Source: Adiantum capillus-veneris (taxonomy: Eukaryota; Streptophyta; Polypodiopsida; Polypodiales; Pteridaceae). Taken from it: a DNA stretch of 64,000 bases. Under the pieces are notes generated by a model that saw only the letters and a list, made by a program, of their open reading frames with translations, did not search any database and was not told the origin of the DNA. Both the position numbers and the translations under genes were made by a program. Shown one piece after another: positions 51,451-61,690 of the stretch. How positions within the stretch are numbered: the first letter of the stretch is position 1; each line of letters opens with the position of its first letter. The stretch is taken from assembly GCA_014529385.2 (NCBI GenBank), contig CM043942.1:35990469-36054468 (forward strand), given 5' to 3'.

Positions 51451-52789
51451 TTTTTGCATGCTACCTTCTTGCATGAACGTTGTGAATAGTTTTGGGAAAT
51501 GGGGATGCTCCCCCAAAACTGTGCGTATGTTGTTTGCTGACACATTTTGTGGCTTGTGAACAACCCCTTTTTCGGGATTAGTTTTCCTAGGATTAGAGCC
51601 TTGGGCAACCTAAAAGTCGCTCAAAACATTAATAAATGTGTGTTCACACACAATTTTAATCTTTAAGTGGACATAAAGGACTGAAATTAAATCCCTTTGA
51701 CCATTTGGAGAATTTTGACAAGTGGCAAGTCTAAAAAGATTTACTTGTAAGAGAATTTGCGAGTTTGAGCTTCTAGGGCATTTTTGGGGGCTTGCCTTTG
51801 ATGCATTTTTTTGCACTTTGAAGCTTTCCATAGCCATATCTACCTTGGGGGAGTTTCTTTTTATCATCCTATGCCACTAATCTATATATGGAGGTGTTTT
51901 TCATCAAAACAGTCCATCATATTGCCGAATTCTTTGTTTTTTAGCACCTATGCAAAAACGCTGATGATGCTGAGGTGTTGGCAATGGAAACTTTAGGTCT
52001 TGAGGTGATGTGGGCACTGGGCATTGGAATCTGATATCCCAAAATTGAAGTCAAGGTGATTCTTTTGTAGTTTTTTAGCCAATTGGCCTACCTAATTTTT
52101 ATAAATGTATTGTCAAAGTCACTTATTAATAAATGACTTAAGTGACCGTTCATATGCTTATATGCTTAAGTGATTGTACTGTGCAAGTAAGGGTATGCAC
52201 CTGTGATTTGCCTGATCATGGATGTCCTTCTAGAGGTTCACAAAGTGCTAGGCTAGATCCTAAGCTATTTTAACTAAGACGGATGCGGACCAGTAATAGT
52301 AGCTTGTCCATGTGGCTCAAGTGCTATGTGCACGTTACTTCTGATGCTGAATGCTTGTGGATGCATAAACCAACAAAAACTCCTCCAAACTTACAGATAC
52401 TGCGGATGTAGGTACTGTTGCAATGTAAACACTGACCATAGAAGCTACTAGTCAGCATTACTATTGTCACAGAATGTCAACCTTGATGTTGACTCTGCCT
52501 TGTGAGCAAGTACTTCCACCCGAATAGTCCTATCATGAAAACATTGCGGGCGAAGATGGAAAGTAAGGGTACTTGGGAGGTATTTCCAAATTTCCAATGG
52601 TTCCATGTTGACAGAAGTGGATGCACGCTACGTGCGAATGCGAATGCGAATGCAAAAGAGGGTCAGGGATTCTTCCTCTAACTCCTGCCATACCCGCATA
52701 CGAGGCAAGCAGATCTTGGTACTCAAGATCTAGATCTTCATGTATCCGATGCCGATCTTCTATCATGATGATGAGGTTATGCCTTAAGG
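51451..52789. other. unassigned intronic repeat DNA
   Basis: No gene recognised in 1.3 kb. It contains a run with ACTTATTAATAAATGACTTA near 52110-52140, similar in style to family D LTRs, and GAATGCGAATGCGAATGC triplets at 52637-52654. Confidence 0.4.
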
Positions 52790-53110
52790 GTAACCAAGAC
52801 ATAGGGATGCCCGAGCTAGGCTTCATTATGGCTAAGTCTGCCCTTGATCTCCAGAGTCATGACAGAAACTCAGTGCGTTGAACTTTGTGTTGATGTATGC
52901 TCATGTGTGTGCACGTGTGGTGTGTGTTTTGTTGGGGAGCATATGTTAGTACCTAGCTCTACACCCACTATTGGGCACTGACGAGGTTAGTGGGGATGTC
53001 ATGGTATTTAGTCAATACTATGCATGATGGAACTGATGGTTATATTGTCTTGTGGGTGACTACCATGGGTCCATACCTTGCACTTTCCTTCAAGGGTTAT
53101 CCTGGATTCA
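52790..53110 (+). repeat. dispersed repeat, inverted copy of 42640-42930
   Basis: The run GCCCTTGATCTCCAGAGTCA, then ACACCCACTATTGGGCA and TTGTCTTGTGGGTGACTACC corresponds base for base, with small changes, to the reverse complement of 42640-42930. Both lie beside family D LTR sequence. Confidence 0.75.
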
Positions 53111-53279
53111 TCTAGGTATATAGGGATGCCCGAACTAAGGGTGGGAGGCTAATATCTGTAGGCAACAGTTATTAGTGCGGGACAAGAACACGAAACTATT
53201 TGAGAGAGATTCCTTGGGTTCTTGTTTCTTCTTGGGTTCTTGATGTTTCCTTAAATTTGTGAAGCCAAAGCACGACTAG

Positions 53280-53298
53280 AGCTCTAATACCAATGTAA
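53280..53298 (-). other. primer-site remnant, minus strand
   Basis: GAGCTCTAATACCA is the reverse complement of TGGTATTAGAGCTC, a one-base variant of the initiator-Met primer site. TGTAATGTGTAGCGGAAGTG next to it resembles the D LTR border at 22313, which fixes the sense strand of family D as minus here. Confidence 0.65.
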
Positions 53299-53412
53299 TG
53301 TGTAGCGGAAGTGATACGGTGAATGCTTAAGATAAGTGCTCAGTCCCACATTTGCTTCATGCATATTTGGATGCTTCTCATTTGCGGACAACTGTTTAGA
53401 AGCGGGAGGGAG

Positions 53413-53757
53413 TGTCACCTTTTGGTCGCTTAAATGGAAATTGTGGGCCAAATGTTATACTTGCATTGAGGAAAATAAATGATATCACCCCATGGATGGA
53501 CACCTCTTTCTAATTGTTCTTAGATCTTATGTTCCATTGAGTCTTGAACTTTGAGTTCATGTGCAAAACGGTGGACTTGGCTTTCTGTTGGAACTTGTGC
53601 TCACATGCACATGCCCAGAAATACCTTGTGCACGAACTTTCCTCAAGGTCTGCTCCAATTGTGTACTAGCACGTTCTCTAGTCATAGGCTCATGAAAGAG
53701 GACCATCCATACTGATGTTGCATTGCATAGCATATTTATGTACTTGTTCGCTTAATT
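53413..53757 (+). repeat. direct repeat N, right copy
   Basis: Starts TGTCACCTTTTGGTCGCTTA directly after a polypurine tract GAAGCGGGAGGGAG (53399-53412), which marks it as the beginning of a 3' LTR. Matches 51112-51450. Confidence 0.75.
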
Positions 53758-53879
53758 GTTGCTATAACGGGTGTTGCTAATTGGACTATTTTCTTATTTT
53801 TAATGATTAATCTCTTTTTTAGGATATTTTATTATGTGCACTAGGAACTGTTAAAAGATTGTAGCTACAGGAACTGCCA

Positions 53880-54060
53880 TCAAGAACGGACAAACTCTGA
53901 TGTGTCATTTGATGGGTGACGGTAAACATCGCGAAGGAGTTTCCGTAAGCTCGGTGGAAAGGGCCGGGTTACGAGTGCCCTTGATGCGTCACATGATGGG
54001 TGACGGGTGCATCAGTAAGGGGGCATCCCGTAGGCTAAGGAGGAAATCCGAACTGAGTAA
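53880..54060 (+). repeat. diverged tandem duplication
   Basis: Two units of about 75-80 bases: GATGTGTCATTTGATGGGTG ... GGTGGAAA (from 53898) and GATGCGTCACATGATGGGTG ... GGAGGAAA (from 53983). No coding meaning seen. Confidence 0.6.
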
Positions 54061-54475
54061 GAAAATACGCGTAAGAACGCAAGCACAAGAATAAAGATGG
54101 GTTCAATGAAGCTTTTTACGAAAAGCAGGAACATTCGCGGGAGGGCAGATGTTTTCCCGCGAGGAGTCTGTGTCTGCATTGCATCTGTGTCGTGTCCTGC
54201 ACCCGGGGACGCCTGGAATGTGTTCGTGTAGCATTGTTTTCACTAACTGAGTGAGTTTTTAAAATTTGAACAGGTTCACACTTTATTTTATAAAGTGGCC
54301 GGTCACTTTTAAGTGACCAACCCTTTTATTAATAAAATAAAGCAACCAAGGCTCTTAAAAAAAAAAGCTAGCGCTAAAAGCTAACGTAGGGGGCTGAAAT
54401 TGCGATCTCGCTCTCTCCTCTCTCTAGGAGCGCCAGGCTGTGCTTTTTGGGCCTCTATTCCCACCGGGTGCCAGA

Positions 54476-54488
54476 CCCTATAAAAGGG
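54476..54488 (+). promoter_or_regulatory. TATA box of an LTR-like unit
   Basis: CCCTATAAAAGGG, a symmetric consensus TATA element, similar to CCCTATAAAGGGAG at 35852 in LTR J. Confidence 0.6.
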
Positions 54489-54708
54489 TAAGCCAGCGTT
54501 CTAGTTTTCAGCAAGCCGGAAGCAGCAGAGAGTGCTAGCGCTGGGATTCTGGAGTAGAGGCTGGCGACGGAACTTGCAAGTGTTCGCGTGACGACTGAGT
54601 ATGGAGGTCGATTCTCCGAGCAAGGAGCGACAGGTATAAGGTGTTGATACGCATTGAGAATTGTTGCTTTGTGTGGTTTGTTTTGCAGGAATCTCCCGTC
54701 TTACGGGA

Positions 54709-54875
54709 AGGCCCTTCACGGGAAGTACGGCTTCACGTCTAAGTCCCTTACGGGAAAGTACGGCTTCACGCCTAAGTCCCTTACGGGAAAGTACGGCTTT
54801 GTGCCTAAGTCCCTTACGAGAAGGAACGGCCTTGTGCCCAAGCCCTTTACGGGAAAGCATGACCTTCGGGTCTAA
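54709..54875 (+). repeat. 33-bp tandem repeat, five units
   Basis: Units of the type CCCTTACGGGAAAGTACGGC followed by TTCACGCCTAAGT. Because the period is a multiple of three, several frames stay open; one reads as an 11-residue repeat LTGKYGFTPKS. No start context or homology shows that it is translated. CCCTTACGGG gives each unit a short hairpin (CCC...GGG). Confidence 0.85.
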
Positions 54876-55070
54876 GATTACAGAACGGAGGGGTTTCCTC
54901 GGGTTCTCGTGCTTGTATAAGAATTCTCCCTGAATAAAAGAATACTCTTGAGGGGGGGGGGACCAGCCCATCTTCTGGTCCCCAATACTGTGTCGATCTT
55001 CTCCCTTCTCTCATGTTTGCAAAGTATTATAATTTTCAGATTTTCTAAGTGCTCGTGTACGCTCCCGTAT

Positions 55071-55757
55071 TATGACAACGAGAACGTGCACCACGTGCTA
55101 ACAGAAAAGAACAAACTGAACAACTTTAAGCACTTCAAATAACAACTGAACTTGAAAGAGATGCACGACGCACAAGATTGGGAGTGACGGAACTCCACCC
55201 CAAGAGAACACTGGCCCCAAACCTTGGCCCCCCTTTCGATATTTCTTTATATTGCTTCAACATGGTACAACTCCCATGGCTTTGCTCTGCTTCTGCCGCG
55301 GGTAGAGTGCCAGAGTGAGAGCCCATGGGTCATTTTAAAGGCCCCTTGCCTCTAAAAGTATACATGCAAAGCATTCAAGTTCTAAAGTATCTGGCCTCCC
55401 AAAAGCAGCCAACGCAAAAGTAGGAAAATCTGTACACTGTTGCGATAAAACGTGGAATTGTCGGTAGAGGCCTGTCATGTCAGCATATCAACGGAATTTT
55501 TAAAAATCTGCCACGTCAACACTGTCAACGTAAAATCGGGGTTGTCTGTACAATAGTGCCACATCATCAGTTGATTGCAAGTTCTATTTGTGAGAGTAGA
55601 TTCTACTTTATTCTATTATGGGCCCCATCGGACGGGAACCTCATAAGTTGGTTCAGACTTCTTTTGCTGCTGCTTCTCTTAGGGTTTAGGCCCCTTGACT
55701 GAGATCTGCAGGTTGGCTCCGTTCTTTAGTGGCTTGACACGTCAGCAGCTTGTGACA
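55071..55757 (-). repeat. 3' LTR of element C'
   Basis: Minus-strand start TGTCACAAGCTGCTGACGTG at 55757; homologous throughout to LTR C. The other end (TATGACAACGAGAACGTGCA at 55071) is worn. Confidence 0.82.
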
Positions 55758-55991
55758 TCCCCCCTTTTTGATGAAGAGTAATCGTCTAGGATTACCGTAT
55801 ATCTGCAAAACAACTTAAGCTAGCTAAAAAATTTCCGAGGGTCATTCTGAGGGACAATCAGTTTTCTCATTCCAGATTGGTGCTCTTGATATCTTGAGTC
55901 ATTGACTTCTCAGAAAATCTCATCCACTAATGAGTATAGTCTCATTCCATATTGGAGCTCTTGATATTCCGACGTAGCAAAATCAACCATC

Positions 55992-56023
55992 ACACCAAGA
56001 CCGCGCTGATCTGTAATGGGTGT
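55992..56023 (-). other. covarying 3' region hairpin, copy 4
   Basis: On the minus strand: ACACCC, ATTAC, AGATC, loop AGCGC, GGTCT, TGGTGT. The inner stem is perfect; the outer stem has one mismatch next to the inner stem. CATC/GATG flanks are present as at 25385. Confidence 0.72.
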
Positions 56024-56162
56024 CTTGATGCACTAATAATTACAAACCCATGCAATCTCATCCAATTAGGAATATTCAGTGGTTGGCACATCACAATGTG
56101 ACAGAAGTGCTCACATATGTATGTTACAAGACGTAGAAACATATAGTCGTTGATGAACACTC

Positions 56163-56285
56163 CTCCCCGCAAATAACCATCCCGGTCCGGGGCATGAGTT
56201 GTTTAACTACATGCTCAACACTCCTCTCGTAAATAACCTAAAAAGGTCCGGGCCATGAGATATAGAGGCCTTTTACAACCAAACG

Positions 56286-56362
<77 letters not shown>

Positions 56363-56600
56363 AGACCGCAACCCACGTCGTTGGAGGTGTTGAGAGGAAT
56401 CACTGCTTAGACTTCTTAATATCCCTTCGTAAATAACCATCCAGATCCGGCCATGAGTAACAAACAACAATACTCCCCCCGTAAATAACTATCCAGGTTC
56501 GGTCATGAGTAGCAATAATACTTCCCCCGTAAATAACCACGAGGGTCCGGGCCATGAGTAAAAACAACACTTTTCAAACATTCAATACTCCCCCCGCCAT
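56163..56600 (-). repeat. array of CCCG/CGGG hairpin units with poly-C expansion
   Basis: At least five units of the type CCCCCGTAAATAACC, a few bases, GGTCCGGGCCATGAGTA (near 56165, 56226, 56425, 56473 and 56524). CCCG pairs with CGGG and ACC with GGT. Between units two and three lies a run of 76 C. The sense strand of the element is minus; a single unit is found in element C at 25160. Confidence 0.72.
56286..56361. repeat. 76-nt poly-C tract
   Basis: Uninterrupted C homopolymer. Poly-glycine frames read from the other strand are meaningless. Length accuracy depends on the sequencing method. Confidence 0.9.
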
Positions 56601-56879
56601 GAGTATGTGCAAGCATTCTCAAACATCAATTCTCTTCAGTACTCCACTCAAGAGAAAATCGCCAAGCATTGAAACCACCATTAAAACCAGAGTCAAAAAA
56701 TTCACATCAGCAGCAAGACAGGTTTAAAATAGACACCATCAAGATAATGGAGGTTCTATGTTCTGAAACAAGTTGCAATAAGTAGTTGCTTAATGAAGAG
56801 TACTGTCAGTAAATCAGTACCCCAAAATATGAGAGACAAAAATGGTTTATTCTATCTCAATTCTACTATTTTGTCGAAT

Positions 56880-57015
56880 AATTCATGAAAGTTATAGTGC
56901 TCCCTCATATCATCAAAGTCATGTTGAAACCCTACTCTGATCATGGATATTTGTGGCTTGCGAGATAGTGCATTTGCAACCACATTTTTCTTGTCCTTGA
57001 AGTACACAATTTGAA
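56880..57015 (-). pseudogene. gypsy RNase H end fragment
   Basis: Reads IQIVYFKDKKNVVANALSRK, then PQISMIRVGFQHDFDDMREH on the minus strand, the connection after RNase H seen in element A (VVADALSRKP ... HHELDDMREQY). It is cut at 57016. Confidence 0.8.
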
Positions 57016-57033
57016 TGTGAATGTAGCGGAACG

Positions 57034-57850
57034 TGTCAGGTGCACATCTAACCCTATGTGGATGTGGACAAGCTAACTCCTACTTCTAGGGTTTATGAGG
57101 GCCTAGGAAGTGTTCCGGCACCCATAGGATTTGCATGTCCAGACACTTTAGTGTAGTTGTATACCCTCTGATTGCACATGAGCACAACCAATGTTTGCTA
57201 GGTGTAGGCATTGGGGAGTGTTCCTAGGCAGTAGCATCAGTACCAAGCCCTAGGTAGTATACGCGTACAAAGCATCTCTTATTTAATAATGAGGACATTA
57301 TTAATAAGTGACATTCTAGCAACATTTATAAAAGTCACGGGGTCTTCTTTGTGCTCTGCTCGACATAGACTTTCGGGCATATATAATTGACCATAGGGGT
57401 CACTTCTCAAAGCATATTTAGCACTTGCAATACAGTACCCAACACAAGCATGCCTCGGCGTTTTTGCGATAGCTCAGCACCGTGGCGTTTTGTCCTCAGC
57501 ATCCATCCACCCACTTAAGCGTTTTCAGCTCTAAAGCCTCTGTCAGTACATGCAGAACCAGATCAGCCCAAGGGCTAACAGTTTTCAGCCATCAGCATCA
57601 ATGTTTTGTACCAGATCAGCCCATCGCCTGCAAATTGCAGCCCCATCCATCAGATCAGCCAGCGTTTTCAGCATTCAGCCCATTTCTGCCATCGCCAGCC
57701 CATAGCCTCGTCAAGTTGCAGATCCCTAGGGTTTTGCATTTTCAGCCCTTAGTTTTGCAGCTCCAAGCACCTACACCAAGATCCCATCTCAGCATTGTCT
57801 TCCGCCAGTTAATCAATGCTCATGATTCGCAAGAGAACACCTCAAGAGAC
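57034..57850 (+). repeat. family D LTR, truncated
   Basis: TGTCAGGTGCACATCTAACC then TATGTGGATGTGGACAAGC is the inverted form of 43050-43095 and of the D solo LTR end at 23495. It includes a TATA-like ACATTTATAAAAGTCAC (57329) and many GTTTTCAGC/ATCAGCC repeats at 57510-57790. It is cut near 57855 by a LINE fragment. Confidence 0.7.
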
Positions 57851-57854
57851 TGCT

Positions 57855-58110
57855 GACATTTGTGCAAATTGGCCTCTTGGCCCTCCAAATACATGCTTGA
57901 GTCATCGGCAAACTCATCGTCCATAAGATATCTCTCTGAATAGGTAGCTGTAATCTACGCAAACCAACCTCCCGTGAAGTCAAAAATCTACTCATCATCT
58001 CAGCATAGAAAAGGAACAGAAATGGGGCAAGAGGGCAGGCCTGTCGTACTGACCATGTGAGCATTAACCGTTTCCCCTGTCTCCTTTCAACAACACCTAA
58101 TTGTGTGCGC
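57855..58110 (-). pseudogene. LINE RT fragment
   Basis: The minus-strand frame holds RQACPLAPFLFLFYAEMMSR, the Q-G-C-P-L-S/A-P motif of non-LTR RT (here G changed to A), followed by GLRRLQLPIQRDILWTMSLP. The catalytic FADD region is scrambled by a frame change. A different LINE from the one at 43 kb. Confidence 0.7.
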
Positions 58111-58224
58111 GTCTGTAAAGGGCTAACACCCCAAATATGAGAGAGGAGGCTGTGTTTCAGTTTGGTGGGTGGATTTTCAGGTTTGAAGCTTTTATGGAGA
58201 GCTGTGATTTCAGCCCTTGACAGG

Positions 58225-58345
58225 TTTGGACAGCTTGGATCTAAGTATTCGGATCGTCTATTTTCAATTGAATAAAGATATACTGAAAGGGGTGCAAATC
58301 TTTGGGGCCTACAGGGTGTCGGTCTTCGTGTGCGCAATGACGATC
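58225..58345 (-). repeat. LTR A-like scrap
   Basis: Plus-strand AATAAAGATATACTGAAAGG then GGGGCCTACAGGGTGTCGGT follows the R/U5 region of LTR A at 30525-30580 (AATAAAGAAATACCGAAAGA ... GGTGTCGGTCTTC). Confidence 0.55.
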
Positions 58346-58379
58346 TAGTCGTTGGACGCATCTGTCAATGTTGCTAGGT

Positions 58380-58830
58380 CCATATATGAAACTTACGTAG
58401 GTATGAAATGGGTTTCAAATATCTTTTGAAACTTAAGAAACACGGTATTTTAAAAACTTAAAAATTTAATCATATTCAATTAATCCGTTGAAAATTACCA
58501 TAAATATGGTTGAAAACACTCAACCTTATAGACACAATTACCCAAAAAAAGCTATAAATAACCCGTCATGTGATTAATCTCACTGGCAACTGCTATCAAT
58601 CTAGTAAAATTTCAAGGTTCAAACAAACACATGTTTACAGCGAGAGCATGCCACAAACTACAATCTCCACCTTTCTCAAATAATAGTTTGATACAACATA
58701 GAAAAAAAGATATCTAAGCCATTACTCAATGAGCATTGAAATGCTCAAAACAAGAACAATACATAACTCTAGCCAATAGGGAAGATGCGGTTACAAATAA
58801 ATAAAAGAAGAGTCTAAAATCAAAATCAAG
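58380..58830. other. AT-rich non-coding stretch
   Basis: 450 bases with high AT content and no frame of interest; probably the 3' untranslated part and end of the hAT element. I found no terminal inverted repeat. Confidence 0.4.
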
Positions 58831-58834
58831 GCTC

Positions 58835-60444
58835 AAGCCTCAACTTCGTCCTGATCCTCCTCGTCGTCTGTAGCATCCTCAAGCTCTCCAGAGTCATTGT
58901 TCATGTGCATCACACTCCTCAAGTAAGGCCTCGTCCCTTGTTGTAGCTGCAACAATAGTGCTGGCCTGTGTCTGAGAGCGTGTCCTTTGAGTTGCAGCTA
59001 TCATCTCCTCATAGAGCATGGCATATATGTCTCCTCGTTAGGAATATATGGAATCTCATTGCACTTGTTGATGTCTACCTTGTTAGGATCAACTCCATTA
59101 AGCTCTAGCAACCGCAGATTACAATGAAAATAAACAAGTCTCTCCAACTCTGCAGTGGAGAGCTTGTCCCTCTTTTTGGTATGAAAAAGAGCCCATGTGC
59201 TCCAATTCCTCTCGGCTGGTCCAGAGCTACAATCTTGGGAGAGCACCCTTATTGCAATCCTTCTTTGTACAAGAGGAATATTGTAGTGTTAGTAGTTATT
59301 TTCATAGTAACAGGAGACGCCCTTTTTCGGGCTTCCTGCCCCTACTTTTCCGTCCCCACTTGCCGTCCCGCCCTCTTTTTTACACTAAAATCCATTTGAG
59401 CCCCGTCCCTCGTCACCCGTTCCCCGTCCCGGAATGCGTCCCTTGTGACTATGGTTATTTTAAGATTTCTCACAAGAATCAAGAATAATGAATGCGTAAG
59501 AGTAGGTTGGGATTTAGGAACGTACTAACTCAGGCGTGCCAATACCATACTTCTCCCACCATGACACTGGTTGTAGTTGAGCTTCCCTATGTAATGCAGT
59601 GGACTTTCCAAAATGATTACTACTACCATTATGGTAGAGAAGTAATTGATCTTCAAGCTTACTCATAAGCTCGACACAAGATGCCCAATGTAAGTACTCC
59701 ACCCATCCTCCAACTCAGTATTCACAAATTGATCTTCACTCCTCCAAAGAGGGTGGAGAATGTGTGCCACTGGGCGATGGAACCAATCCCAACGATCTTG
59801 CCAAACGTCTGTAATGTCTTGTACTCTATGATAGAAGAACAAACTTGCCAAAATATATTACTAGTTATGACACAATGTACGCTTGCAAGACATAATCATA
59901 AATAGAATATTCAACAAGTACACTTACCTCTGCTGTGATAGACTAGTGCACACATTTAGTGCCTCCTCAATTTTGTTCATAAACTCATAGAGAAGGCCCA
60001 TGGTACTCCCCTCGATATCTGTAAGCCGAAGAACATTGTATATGGGATTTGTGCTTTCACCAACCACCAATTCTCATTCATGACTAAATGAGAAAATGCC
60101 TTGGACCGTGGCTCATCCTTCTCATCCCATGCTGCTACTCCCAAGTCAAGAATCAATCACCATAGCACCAAATAACCACTTCAAAACAATTCACAGATCA
60201 CAATAGATGTGCACTGGCCCAGCGGAGTTCCGTGCCTAGAGATATTGGCCCCAAAGACTCGCGCCCCTTTCGGTATTTCTTTATGTATTAAAATCAATGT
60301 CAGAGTACAAAGAGCGGTTAGGGTTCACTCTCAGACTCTGCGTCCAGATGCTCTGCAGAGTGAGCCCCTCACCACGTATTTAAAGATTACAAAGGATGCC
60401 CAAAAGCAGAGCCCCAAAAGCTTTCAAAAAATAAAAGCAAAGTT

Positions 60445-60487
<43 letters not shown>

Positions 60488-61260
60488 AGAGTAAAAATAA
60501 AGCAGTTAATTTTCTCTCTCTTGGCGAAATTGCGTCGCCCATGGGGCTGCTTTTCAACTCCGCAAAATCCGGAAATCCGTACGCTGGCCACGTGGCAACT
60601 TTTAGGGTTTCAGCCAGAAATTAGGGTTAAGGTTTCCAGAAATTAGGGTTTCTGCAGATTAGTGTTTCTGGCAGAAATTAGGTTTTCTTCTGTCGGTAGC
60701 CATGTCATCACTTTGTGACAGTGCAACCATACTTGGACCATGTGGCCTCGAGTCCGCCTGACAACTTGCTTTCTTCTTGCGCAATTGTTTAGTGCGCAAG
60801 GTCTCATACGATGGCCCCTCCCACTCAAACCCAAGGCGAGAAATGGCACGTATTGCCTTCTTCCACCTAGGAGTGCGGGCAACATGGAAGGCTAGCCCAC
60901 ACTGAATAAAAAGCTTCATGATTTTGCGTGTCGCTTCCTTGATTTGCTGTTTTTGTATGGTTGATTTTATGCTCCCCGCCTTGAAACCATCAAGGGGTGT
61001 CCGTTTTGCACGAGGACCATCATCTTCAACATCCTCATCATCCTCGCAAGGCCTTTTATCTGCCTGACCTTTGATTTGTTGTGGTTGTCCTAAGTCAGCC
61101 ACATTCTTCATAGGAATGCATAATTGTACAGCCTTCCAAGCTTTGAGACCATTATAAACCTCCACAGACTCAGAATCACACGGTCCTATCCCGTGGCTAA
61201 AGTGTGCCTTCACTCGTGTGAGCCCCCAGTGAGTGTCCTAATGCAAAATTTGCACTACCA
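58835..61260 (-). pseudogene. hAT-family transposase pseudogene
   Basis: Minus-strand gene read from about 61260. A BED-finger-like start leads to MKAHFSHGIGPCDSE and the domain IMKLFIQCGLAFHVARTPRW ... GPSYETLRT (60659-61213), typical of plant hAT proteins with a DUF659 region. An LTR interrupts at 60133-60720. The sequel AWDEKDEPRSKAFSHLVMNE, then TDIEGSTMGLLYEFM (59940-60130), RWDWFHRPVAHILHPLWRSE (59663-59851), WWEKYGIGTPELVR (59514-59600) and the dimerisation segment CSSGPAERNWSTWALFHTKK (59001-59246) follow in order, ending in an acidic tail near 58850. The gaps at 59853-59940 and 59250-59513 could be introns. Frame changes and the LTR make it inactive. Confidence 0.85.
60133..60720 (-). 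repeat. K/F-type LTR inside the hAT gene
   Basis: Minus-strand start TGTCACAAAGTGATGACATG at 60720; shows the superfamily block (TTTTGGGGCTCTGCTTTTGG), GCATCTGGACGCAGAGTCTG and a (TC)n run at 60448-60483. U3 holds four AATTAGGGTTT-like repeats (60605-60690). The left border near 60133 is uncertain because hAT coding sequence seems to restart within the last bases. Confidence 0.78.
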
Positions 61261-61690
61261 TTGCTTTGAACTGAACCCATATATGTATTGACCTTGTCAA
61301 CGTTGCACCAGAAAGCTCCTACTTTCCGAGACATGCTGACAGGGTAGTAATATCTGGAGTCTGCATTGCATAAAGCAAAGTTTCCAAGGCATTTAGAAGG
61401 AGAATTTCATTAGAACTCTGAAAATGTGATCAAAACACTGATTTTCAGAAATTTTCACAGCATTTTTTGATTTTGATCATGCTCACAAATAAAAGAAAAC
61501 AATACAGAGGAAAAGCAGCCAAAAACAAGACAAAAACCAGCAATAAAACAGAGAAAAAACCGAGAAATAATCATATGTAGCATAAACAGAGAAATCTTGG
61601 AAAAGAGAGAGAGAGAGAGAGAGAATGGAAGGAAAAAGGAACGGGTAGGCTGAGAGCGACTGCCTATTAAAGAGGGAACACAACTTGTCT
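61261..61690. other. non-coding stretch with (GA)n
   Basis: AT-rich sequence and a short GA microsatellite at 61603-61625. The LINE ORF1 frame runs through part of it without a recognisable domain. No gene seen. Confidence 0.45.

Larger units (their letters stand above)
54260..55070 (+). repeat. LTR-like unit with TATA box
   Basis: An AT-rich part with TTATTAATAAAATAAAGC, then a TATA box, GTTTTCAGC-type sequence, a possible small intron (GGTATAAGG at 54631 to TTTTGCAG at 54690) and a 33-bp tandem repeat. Organisation resembles the U3-R-U5 of family D/J LTRs. It borders the minus-strand LTR at 55071. Confidence 0.5.
55071..57015 (-). mobile_element. truncated gypsy element C' (3' part)
   Basis: Minus-strand 3' part of a relative of element C: 3' LTR 55071-55757, polypurine tract 55758-55772, structured non-coding region with the shared hairpin and a hairpin array, then an RNase H scrap at 56880-57015. 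Integrase and the 5' half are missing. Unlike C it still shows pol sequence, so it is a candidate for the family that mobilised C. Confidence 0.8.

Noticed and set aside
54501-54971. 156-codon minus-strand frame with RKGLRREAVLS-type repeats
   Set aside because: All frames through the 33-bp tandem repeat stay open because the unit is a multiple of three. No homology or start evidence.
56215-56470. Poly-glycine frames on the minus strand
   Set aside because: Translation of the 76-base C tract; no gene.
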